From an uncultured Methanomethylovorans sp. (GTDB lineage Archaea; Halobacteriota; Methanosarcinia; Methanosarcinales; Methanosarcinaceae), in the NCBI GenBank assembly GCA_937968035.1, contig CALBTS010000018.1, positions 1 through 7,619 on the forward strand: 7,619 nt of DNA, in the 5' to 3' direction. Positions 1 through 6,389 of the stretch are shown one piece after another (positions within the stretch are counted from its first letter, which is position 1; each line of letters opens with the position of its first letter). The notes under the pieces were generated by a model. The model searched no databases. It saw nothing but the letters and a program-made list of their open reading frames with translations, and was not told the DNA's origin. The position numbers and the translations under genes were made by a program.

Positions 1-294
1 ATGACAGAAATTTTAAAGTTATTAAAATCCTGTCCAGTTTTTTTAGACCATCATAATATCACCCCAAATCTATCATGATTCAGATTAACTTAAATCACAA
101 ATGATGAGCAGTGAAAGTAATTGACTCTAAACAAGTATTGTATTTGAACAAATCAGCACAGTAGCATATTTCCCCGATCATCAAATACAGAACAAAATTA
201 ATGGCTGCTCTTTTAACAGTATTCTTGTGCAGCGTGGGATTAAGGTATATTATTTCTTTTCCACTAACAAGTAATACTTCCAAATTTTCTTTTT
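1..294. other. Region downstream of the operon, no convincing gene
   Basis: Apart from the doubtful short frame, this end of the window shows no recognisable coding sequence on either strand. I found no stable hairpin followed by a T-run after the FemAB-like stop, so no terminator can be called. An 8-base palindrome ATCATGAT lies at 72-79 but is too short to interpret. A sequence at 31-53 resembles an IS3-type terminal repeat (reported as a finding). Confidence 0.5.
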
Positions 295-298
295 TCAA
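95..298 (-). CDS. Doubtful 67-codon hypothetical ORF
   Basis: A short frame of 67 codons starting with TTG, whose TTGA overlaps the TGA of the FemAB-like gene in the same manner as the ATGA junctions upstream. The product would have a charged start, a hydrophobic stretch at about 31-49 (including FVLYLMIGE) and three cysteines (45, 47, 56), ending in AHHL. I recognise no family. The size is within what chance gives in AT-rich DNA, the start codon is non-standard, and there is no ribosome binding site beyond the preceding coding sequence. It could be a real coupled small protein, a remnant of a decayed gene, or a chance frame; the last is the most likely. Confidence 0.2.
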   Translation of the reverse strand: MKKENLEVLLVSGKEIIYLNPTLHKNTVKRAAINFVLYLMIGEICYCADLFKYNTCLESITFTAHHL

Positions 299-1269
299 TA
301 GCGGTTGAGTCTTAATACATAATGTTTATAAAAGAACATCAAGTCCTCTATCCTCTTATTTTTATAAAATACCCATTCGCCATTGTATTGTATTTTTATC
401 CCTCTTGATTTATTCTTGAAATGATAAACTTTATCGGTTTCATGATTGCTCGGTGGAATTCTACCAAGATCAATGCAAATGTTCTTTTCTTTAGCAAGGG
501 TTTCAAGAATAGTGTTATAGACAAGATATGATGCATTGTTATCTCTTGACTTCAAGCTATTCGCCCTTAAGATCGAATAGCAATAGCCATTATTAACATA
601 GATTATCTGAGCTGAAACAACAATGCTATTCTCCAAAGCAAAAAACATGCGTATACCCGGTCCATTTAACAGTGCGAAAATTGCCTCAGGCGAAAAATCG
701 TATTTCAAACCTTTATTTTCTCTTAGTTCCTTGAAGAGCATGGTAAAAGTTACTGCATCCTCGATAGCTGGATTTATGACTTCCTTGACAATAATACCAC
801 AATCACTTGCGCTTTTAACGTCGCGTTTCCATTTAGTATCGAAGTTAAAAGGCTTATCTAATTCTATTACTATTGTCAGGGGACATTTCGAAAGTTTCAA
901 TGGTCTGACAAATCCGGCACGCCTAAGGCCAATTTCGACTTCAATGTTATATTCACTGATTGAATCAATCTCTATTCCAAGATAATTCGCTTGCATTAGG
1001 GGCATTAAACGATTTCTTATTGTCTTCTCAGACAAGCCCGGTTTTATTAAAGGAGTATCGACCAACAGTATTTTTTGTTTCGTAGCAGGAATACGTTTTT
1101 CTCTTCCGAAAAATGCAATTAGTGTGTCATTTTGGTTATCAATGAAATAGACCAGCTTTTCTCCCTTACTTAACAGATAATTGTGCCAGGCTCTACTTTG
1201 AACATATGGAATATGGTCGAATTCGTGGATTCTATTAAAATATAGCTCTGTATCGAAAAGTCTTATCAT
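295..1269 (-). CDS. FemAB/GNAT-like acyl- or aminoacyltransferase
   Basis: A 324-residue protein with the double-GNAT layout of FemAB-like proteins found in exopolysaccharide loci. Residues 1-125 form a degenerate first half with a GNAT-like ending (RRAGFVRP, 116-123). The second half begins with KWKRDVKSASDCGIIVKEV (146-164), matching the Arg-rich helix followed by a strand of the family, and continues with FFALENSIVVSAQIIYVNNG (209-228) as paired strands. It ends with CIDLGRIPPSNHETDKVYHF (265-284) and FKNKSRGIKIQYNGEW (284-299), the 'D-GG...FK..FG' closing pattern of FemAB. FemA/FemB use aminoacyl-tRNA to add residues to peptidoglycan precursors; in this context transfer to an amino sugar is more likely, but that is inference. 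A good AGGA site lies six bases before the ATG. It begins 19 bases after the GNAT gene and is the last well-supported gene in the operon. Confidence 0.82.
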   Translation of the reverse strand: MIRLFDTELYFNRIHEFDHIPYVQSRAWHNYLLSKGEKLVYFIDNQNDTLIAFFGREKRIPATKQKILLVDTPLIKPGLSEKTIRNRLMPLMQANYLGIEIDSISEYNIEVEIGLRRAGFVRPLKLSKCPLTIVIELDKPFNFDTKWKRDVKSASDCGIIVKEVINPAIEDAVTFTMLFKELRENKGLKYDFSPEAIFALLNGPGIRMFFALENSIVVSAQIIYVNNGYCYSILRANSLKSRDNNASYLVYNTILETLAKEKNICIDLGRIPPSNHETDKVYHFKNKSRGIKIQYNGEWVFYKNKRIEDLMFFYKHYVLRLNRY

Positions 1270-1274
1270 TTTGT

Positions 1275-1280
1275 TTCCTA
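1275..1280 (-). promoter_or_regulatory. Ribosome binding site of FemAB-like gene
   Basis: Minus-strand TAGGAA gives an AGGA core with six bases before the ATG at 1269. It is the clearest Shine-Dalgarno site in the window and fixes this start. The other genes have weak or no such sites and seem to depend on overlap or close spacing. Confidence 0.6.
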
Positions 1281-1288
1281 ATTTATTT

Positions 1289-1924
1289 TCAAAGCTCGAT
1301 AGTTTTATTCACCAATTTTGTTTTTTCATAATATTTGAAAAATTTGTTATAAGTAATCATTTTCTCACATCTAAACCCGGATTTTCGTTGAGTAATTCTA
1401 GCAGGCTTATTTTCTTTCAAAACAATTGCCACCACCCTGTTTTTTCCCTCGTTCATTATTTGCTCTAACCTAAAGTTATTCATATATAAATGAATTCCAT
1501 ATTCCCTATATTTTGGGTGACAATATGAGTCAATTAATAGGGCTTCATTATCCTCTAATTCAATACCCTTAGAGGGCACACTCATTTCAAACTTTTTAAA
1601 TGAGATCCAAGTATAATAGATCAGCGAATCTTCATGAAAAAAGCCATAACCTTTATAATCTTCATTTGAGAGTCGTTTCCTGAATAATGCTAATTTTTCC
1701 CCGGAAAGTTCAATTAATTGTGGTTTATTAATGATAATCTCATTTAGTTGTTTAATCTCCCCACTAATCCGGGGCTTGATTTTCTCTTTTCTTTCAGAGG
1801 CTAAATCTTTTGTACAATAAAGGTATTTTTCATGACGTATTCCGATTCTTCTAAGCAACCTCTTTACTAATCTCTTAAAGCTAGAATAGAACCCATATTG
1901 CTTGAATTTAACTATGAGACTCAT
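1289..1924 (-). CDS. GNAT-type N-acyltransferase
   Basis: Predicted 211-residue GNAT-fold protein, probably transferring an acyl group from a thioester donor. The C-terminal two thirds show the fold: DSLIYYTWISF (99-109) as central strands; IDSYCHPKYREYGIHLYM (131-148), which is the strand and loop of motif A with the R/Q-x-x-G pattern; and ENKPARITQRKSGF (171-184), matching the N-x-x-A...GF end of GNAT domains. The first 36 residues are strongly basic (ten Lys/Arg, one Glu) with regularly spaced Phe/Leu/Val/Ile, which suggests an amphipathic membrane-contacting helix. ATG 1924 is chosen over the in-frame TTG 1933 because it forms a 4-base ATGA overlap with the deacetylase stop. That coupling suggests it acts on the deacetylated sugar, though this is inference. 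The donor could be acetyl-CoA or an aminoacyl or fatty-acyl carrier. Confidence 0.8.
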   Translation of the reverse strand: MSLIVKFKQYGFYSSFKRLVKRLLRRIGIRHEKYLYCTKDLASERKEKIKPRISGEIKQLNEIIINKPQLIELSGEKLALFRKRLSNEDYKGYGFFHEDSLIYYTWISFKKFEMSVPSKGIELEDNEALLIDSYCHPKYREYGIHLYMNNFRLEQIMNEGKNRVVAIVLKENKPARITQRKSGFRCEKMITYNKFFKYYEKTKLVNKTIEL

Positions 1925-2856
1925 TTTAGACAACTTAATAATATTTTCAATAAGAGGAGAGGTATGCTATCTGAGGGATTGATACCAATTCTCTTAAGTT
2001 GCTTTAGATTTGTGCTTTGATAATTCAACCCAGGATTAACTGTAAAAGCATATTTAATACTATGCTTTTCTAATAATTCCAATGTCGTTTCATTAAAAAG
2101 ACCATTTGGATAAGCCAAATAAATACAATCGACTCCCGTTCTCAATTTTATACTTTCGATTGAATGTTTAATCTCCTTTGTTTGTTCAGTATTTTCTAAA
2201 AGGCTTAATACCGCATGATTTGCAGTATGGGAGCCAATATGCAAGCCTAATTGGCAAATAATATTTATTTCATTCCAGTTCATCATCAATTTCTTAGGTG
2301 ATATTTCCGGAAACTTTTCATTTGCCCAATTAATGAATGATTTATCGACCAGATGTCCATCATTCATTCTGAGTAAAATATCCTCAGCCTTGATTTGATC
2401 AAGCATTCCATTTATAACCAAGTATCTAACCTTGTCATGCAACAACCAATTATCAGTGTCAATATAGTTTGTAGTTAAAAAGAAAATAGCTGAAGCATCA
2501 TACTTTTTCAGAATTGGCAAAGCCAAATCAAAATTATCTTTATAGCCATCATCAAAAGTTAACAGCATGTTAATTCCCTCACATCTCTCATTGAAGAAAT
2601 CATCAGGATAACAAAAGTTAAAATGCTTTTTCAGGAATCTAACTTGTTTATCAAAATTAGAGGAAAAACCAGTTTCAATTATGTTACCTCTATTTATTTT
2701 ATAGTTGTTGTACTTAGAAAAGTTGTGGTAATTTAGAACGATGAGGCATCTTTCTCCTCTCAATAATGCTTTCACCCAATATACGCCCCCAAGAATAAAA
2801 AATAGATAAGAGAAGATTTGTTTGACTATGAACGTGAAAGTATTTTTGAGAAACAT
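1921..2856 (-). CDS. Polysaccharide deacetylase, NodB/CE4 family
   Basis: Predicted metal-dependent deacetylase removing N- or O-acetyl groups from a sugar of the glycan. Numbered in the frame starting at TTG 2865 (314 residues), the CE4 motifs are complete: LLTFDDGYKDN (101-111) with catalytic-base Asp105 and metal ligand Asp106; GSHTANH (211-217) with metal ligands His213 and His217; AYPNG (251-255) in the YPxG position; and the late KRIGI (291-295) segment. A hydrophobic stretch at about 10-28 is probably an uncleaved N-terminal membrane anchor; it could place the enzyme at the periplasmic face, though topology is not certain. The ATG at residue 4 (2856) is chosen over TTG 2865, which sits only two bases after the polymerase stop; both are possible. 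The stop overlaps the next ATG by four bases (ATGA). The active site looks intact. The family is certain; substrate and side of the membrane are not. Confidence 0.92.
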   Translation of the reverse strand: MFLKNTFTFIVKQIFSYLFFILGGVYWVKALLRGERCLIVLNYHNFSKYNNYKINRGNIIETGFSSNFDKQVRFLKKHFNFCYPDDFFNERCEGINMLLTFDDGYKDNFDLALPILKKYDASAIFFLTTNYIDTDNWLLHDKVRYLVINGMLDQIKAEDILLRMNDGHLVDKSFINWANEKFPEISPKKLMMNWNEINIICQLGLHIGSHTANHAVLSLLENTEQTKEIKHSIESIKLRTGVDCIYLAYPNGLFNETTLELLEKHSIKYAFTVNPGLNYQSTNLKQLKRIGINPSDSIPLLLLKILLSCLK

Positions 2857-2867
2857 ATTAAGCAATC

Positions 2868-4190
2868 TTAAATATTGCTGTTATCTATCATTTTTTCATC
2901 TGATCGTGAGTAAAAATAACTCCCAAGCAGATTATGGAGACAATCAGTATGTGCTGGGGAATTTATAAAAACGAGCAGAAAAACCAAAAGGAAATTTAGT
3001 TTGAGACTTACAGCAAAATCAGATGAATATATAAAATGAGTAAAAAGAAAAATGGTCATTATTGCTATTCTTAGAGTAGTAGTAAAAGAAGATATAATTG
3101 ACTTATTTATAAATATCATGGATAGCATTATAAATACCGTAAGGAACATTACTATCCATCCGGCTGAAATTATATCCCGAGTAAATCCCACAATTCCATA
3201 ACTCACACCAAGTCGTGAAAGGGTATTGTCATCCTTGACCATTCCATAACCCTGCCCAAACAGAATAAAAGAGGGATTTTGCAATGAGTTCCTAATTACT
3301 TGAACCGATGAGCCTGATCTGCCAGTGGTCAATCCTTTTGCTGACTTACTGTCTTCATAGTTTATCGCATATTCAATAGCATTTCCTATCATTTGGCGAT
3401 TGGTCTCATTACCTGACAAATAGTAATTCACTCCAGCAGTTGTCTTAATACCAAAAAAATATACGGGCAATAAAACTAAAACGATAAATCCCAACATTAT
3501 TAATCGCTTATAAAATAGTTTGTTACCTTTTAACAGAAAAGCAGAGAGAAAGGTAATTAGAACAATAAAAGCCGGCAGTGTAAAAAATATTGCTCTTTTT
3601 CCGCTTGCATAACCAACTAAAAATGCACTCACAACACATGTGAGAAGGTAGAGATAGATTTTTTTGTGCTGTGGTTGAATAAAAAAATAGAAAGTAACTG
3701 ACAAGGTTACAATTAATAGTGGAAACGTAGCTGCTGTTGTCCCTCCAAGTGAAGACATTAATCCAACATATCCTTCAACCCTTTGATTAAGGATAAATAC
3801 ATTATAAATTGATCCGAGTCCCTGAATTAGGATTAAAAATACAACGAATTTGAGAATAAACACCCATTGCTTGTGTGAAATGCTTGTATGGAATAAGGTT
3901 ATATACAGTAAATAGAAATAGACAAAATACCTAACAAACTTCAACCATGCCACCGGATCGCTTCCATTAATAATTGAACCTATAAAAGAGATAATTAGGT
4001 AAATCAAAAAAAGAACATTACCGGGTGTTTTCTTTCGGAAATACTTTATTGATAATAAAAGATATAGGAAGATAAAAGCTTCAGATATCAGTTTGATTGC
4101 CGGACTAAAACCAAACATTCTCTCCCACAGGCCTTGGGTATAAACAATAAACAAGCTTGTTATTAATAAAATATACCTGGGATTGGTCAT
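2868..4190 (-). CDS. Wzy-like O-antigen/exopolysaccharide polymerase (membrane)
   Basis: Polytopic inner-membrane protein of 440 residues with about twelve hydrophobic segments, roughly at 5-20, 31-49, 57-75, 82-100, 108-126, 150-170, 178-195, 200-220, 229-248, 337-360, 372-392 and 397-412. The long loop at about 249-335 is the hallmark of Wzy/WaaL-type proteins and would face the periplasm. It contains GRSGSSVQVI (290-299), NPSFILFGQGYG (305-316) and, just before the following helix, YGIVGFTRDIISAG (331-344). All three match the pattern seen in O-antigen polymerase/ligase proteins. ASGKRA (195-200) resembles the small-residue and Arg motif that follows a mid-protein helix in the family. Role inferred: joining flipped repeat units into polymer. 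The ATG overlaps the preceding glycosyltransferase stop by four bases. The protein ends with a short hydrophilic tail from about 413. It could be a ligase rather than a polymerase, but its place among glycosyltransferases favours polymerase. Confidence 0.88.
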   Translation of the reverse strand: MTNPRYILLITSLFIVYTQGLWERMFGFSPAIKLISEAFIFLYLLLSIKYFRKKTPGNVLFLIYLIISFIGSIINGSDPVAWLKFVRYFVYFYLLYITLFHTSISHKQWVFILKFVVFLILIQGLGSIYNVFILNQRVEGYVGLMSSLGGTTAATFPLLIVTLSVTFYFFIQPQHKKIYLYLLTCVVSAFLVGYASGKRAIFFTLPAFIVLITFLSAFLLKGNKLFYKRLIMLGFIVLVLLPVYFFGIKTTAGVNYYLSGNETNRQMIGNAIEYAINYEDSKSAKGLTTGRSGSSVQVIRNSLQNPSFILFGQGYGMVKDDNTLSRLGVSYGIVGFTRDIISAGWIVMFLTVFIMLSMIFINKSIISSFTTTLRIAIMTIFLFTHFIYSSDFAVSLKLNFLLVFLLVFINSPAHTDCLHNLLGSYFYSRSDEKMIDNSNI

Positions 4191-5341
4191 AGACTTTCAC
4201 AGAATTCAAACAGTTTCGCTGCCTGTTTTTCCCAAGTGTATCTTTCCATAACAAACGCCCTTATCTCCGGGAAGAAATTGCTGTTGACAAGTGAATGATT
4301 GTCAAGTATATTCTTAATAGCACTGGTGATTTCTTTTATCGGCTCTTGGCTCTTTGACTCATAATAAAATACCAAATTCGATCTTGTGCCGAAAACATCT
4401 GTAAAACACTCCATATTTGGAACTAGGACCTTCTTTCCCATGGCAAGGTATTCCATAAGTTTAATAGGACTAGAAACCCTCCATGCCATAAAATTCGGAA
4501 AAGGCAGGACTGGCAAATCACAATCGGCAATCATCTGAGGTATCGCCGTAATTGCTACTGGTGGTAGTATTTTACACCATGAGGAAATGCTCTGTGCTTC
4601 GCAATAGTCTTTTATTTCTTTATCGACTAAGATGCCAACTTGTACTAGTTCAATTTCATAGCCAGCTTTTACTAACAGATGTGCAGCTTTAATTAAATTA
4701 AGGTTACCACGAGATAGAGAGATCCCACCGTGATAGAACAGTCTAAACTTCCCACTTTGTCTGTTGGATATATAATTGTACGGATTAAATTGATCAAGAT
4801 CAACACCTGAACTCCAGTTCACTATTTTATAGTCCTTATTCTCATATCTGCTCATAACATATTTTTCCATAAAAGGCGTAATAAAGCTAAAGCCGTCAAA
4901 ATACTTTATGGCATACTTAAACTGCCCATGAAATGTTTTCATCTCTTTATCAAAAGTTTCAGGAGATGTTGGAGTTGTTCTTATGTCTGAAACAAACTTA
5001 TTCTTCCTTTTTAATAAGTTATTGAGGATTAACGCAGGGAGCATGTGTCTGATTAAAGCCTGATTAGCCATTAAAACGCTCTCTTTTTCTGTAAGTACGA
5101 TGGAAATGGCTTTAATCACAACTAAAACTTGAAATTCTACATGTTTTAAGTATGTGTTTTTAAAAATACCAAGGTATATAATGTTGTGTCTTAATCCATA
5201 GTGATTTTTTTCTTTAGCGAATGTGCAATAATAGAATGCCTCAATTTTGTTCTTAATAGCATATTTGAGAATTTCAATCCGAGTTAAATAGTTGGTAACT
5301 CGGTCAAGTTGCTTAGACTCAAACCAATGGAATCTGCCCAT
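4187..5341 (-). CDS. GT4 family glycosyltransferase
   Basis: Predicted GT-B fold glycosyltransferase of 384 residues, acting at the cytoplasmic face on a lipid-linked glycan. The N-terminal half is divergent and has no clear glycine-rich GGxE loop. The C-terminal half is typical of GT4: a WSSGVDLDQFNP hinge (176-187), the strand and loop FRLFYHGGISLSRGN (199-213) that opens the donor domain, and SSPIKLMEYLAMGKKVLVP (290-308), the SPxKLxEYxAxGKPV signature with Glu297 contacting the donor. Eight positions before Glu297 lies Val289, so the first Glu of EX7E is absent, as is common in the SPxKLxEY subgroup. The C-terminus ends in a short helix after YTWEKQA, as usual for the family. The ATG start lies 11 bases after the preceding stop, and the stop overlaps the next start by four bases (ATGA), indicating coupled translation with the polymerase gene. 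Sugar specificity is unknown. Confidence 0.93.
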   Translation of the reverse strand: MGRFHWFESKQLDRVTNYLTRIEILKYAIKNKIEAFYYCTFAKEKNHYGLRHNIIYLGIFKNTYLKHVEFQVLVVIKAISIVLTEKESVLMANQALIRHMLPALILNNLLKRKNKFVSDIRTTPTSPETFDKEMKTFHGQFKYAIKYFDGFSFITPFMEKYVMSRYENKDYKIVNWSSGVDLDQFNPYNYISNRQSGKFRLFYHGGISLSRGNLNLIKAAHLLVKAGYEIELVQVGILVDKEIKDYCEAQSISSWCKILPPVAITAIPQMIADCDLPVLPFPNFMAWRVSSPIKLMEYLAMGKKVLVPNMECFTDVFGTRSNLVFYYESKSQEPIKEITSAIKNILDNHSLVNSNFFPEIRAFVMERYTWEKQAAKLFEFCESL

Positions 5342-5352
5342 GTAAGATTATG

Positions 5353-6336
5353 TTACTCTTTGTGGGCATTCAATATAACTTCCCATCCATTGGGAATTGA
5401 TTTTGAGGGTAATATTAGCTTGTTGCCCAATTCAAATTCAAACTCATTAGGATAATAGGTATTAAAACCACTATCAGAAGCAAAAGTCAATTCTCCAAAT
5501 ATTATATTATTATTCACGCTATAAAAATCAACACGAACAAAAGGGAAGGGCTTTGATAGAATTTCAGCATATTCAACCATCTTATCAAAATTATCCGGTT
5601 TTGCTACTTTCCTATTATTCTTAGAACCATCATTAACCTTTATCTTTAGCGGATTCCAATTCCTATCAAACCATATCCTATTCTTGTTCTCACCAAATCG
5701 TTCAAGTGTAACAAATAAACAATCAACCCTACCATTAAAGCAGAATAATTTGTAATCAATTAAGCCATCTTTGTTATTATTTACCAAGTATTTTTCGCAC
5801 ACGATTAATTTTTCACTAGCATAACACCATTCTCCGCTAAAGTATTGATAATCCAACTCTAGCCATTTTTTCAGAATTCGTTTTACTCTAGTAATATTCA
5901 ATTCTGCTTTATTCTTACAAATAATTACCTGTGCTCCAGCATGCGATGTTTTTAGTACAAAACTATCTGGCAATATGTCAAAATCAATTTCGTCTGGATT
6001 CTTGTATACTCCGAATAAATCATTCAGTAAGAACCCAAGGCCTTTATTTACAACATATTCTCTGACATGATACTTATTAGCACATTGAATAACTGTGTTA
6101 TCATACCAGTAAAGTTTTAACCATTGCATTTTCTCCTGAAAAGATTTCGGATTATTCAAATCTAAAGCAAAACCCCTCCTACGTTGATTCCAGACATGCC
6201 TTATAAGCGCTTCAGGAGATTGACTCTTAACTATTCTTCTGCGTTGTGGGTATATTATAAAATAAAAATATTCCTTTCGAAATTCCTTATAAAAAATAAA
6301 CAGTTTCGTTTTCTTTAGAGTATTCTTAATATTCAT
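5353..6336 (-). CDS. TupA-like ATP-grasp protein of polysaccharide cluster
   Basis: Resembles the TupA-type ATP-grasp family, named after a Bacillus protein of teichuronopeptide synthesis and common in capsule and O-antigen loci. It is often labelled glycosyltransferase or polysaccharide biosynthesis protein, but the fold implies ATP-dependent ligation of a carboxylate to an amine or similar group. Numbered from the chosen ATG (327 residues), the family blocks appear in order: SFQEKMQWLKLY (65-76), a KYHVREYV block (88-95), FVLKTSHAGA (126-135) with the likely ATP-binding Lys129, IDYKLFCFNG (193-202), FPFVRVDFY (264-272) and FGELTF (280-285), which carries an acidic residue expected to bind Mg-ATP. 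The frame is open 13 codons further, to a TTG at 6375, but that extension looks unlike the family and ATG 6336 is preferred. The stop lies 11 bases before the next gene. The glycine loop reads HAGA where I recall HGSG. The family is sure; the substrate is unknown. Confidence 0.85.
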   Translation of the reverse strand: MNIKNTLKKTKLFIFYKEFRKEYFYFIIYPQRRRIVKSQSPEALIRHVWNQRRRGFALDLNNPKSFQEKMQWLKLYWYDNTVIQCANKYHVREYVVNKGLGFLLNDLFGVYKNPDEIDFDILPDSFVLKTSHAGAQVIICKNKAELNITRVKRILKKWLELDYQYFSGEWCYASEKLIVCEKYLVNNNKDGLIDYKLFCFNGRVDCLFVTLERFGENKNRIWFDRNWNPLKIKVNDGSKNNRKVAKPDNFDKMVEYAEILSKPFPFVRVDFYSVNNNIIFGELTFASDSGFNTYYPNEFEFELGNKLILPSKSIPNGWEVILNAHKE

Positions 6337-6389
6337 AATTGCCAAAAACAAAATATTATATTCAAATGGCCACAAGGCTCATAGCCATT

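Noticed and set aside
72..79. 8-base palindrome ATCATGAT as a possible operator or terminator
   Set aside because: Too short, not followed by a T-run, and expected by chance in AT-rich DNA.
623..985. Plus-strand open frame of 120 codons
   Set aside because: It lies wholly inside the FemAB-like gene on the other strand, resembles no family, and the opposing frame has clear domain motifs.
1271..1468. Plus-strand open frame of 65 codons
   Set aside because: Antisense to the end of the GNAT gene and its spacer; the phenylalanine- and serine-rich product is what AT-rich antisense DNA gives by chance.
1925..1933. TTG start three codons upstream of the GNAT gene ATG
   Set aside because: ATG 1924 forms an exact ATGA overlap with the deacetylase stop, the same junction type as at 4190-4187.
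6337..6375. TTG-initiated 13-residue extension of the ATP-grasp protein
   Set aside because: The extra residues do not look like the family's N-terminus, and a normal ATG follows at 6336; the gap to the previous gene stays short.
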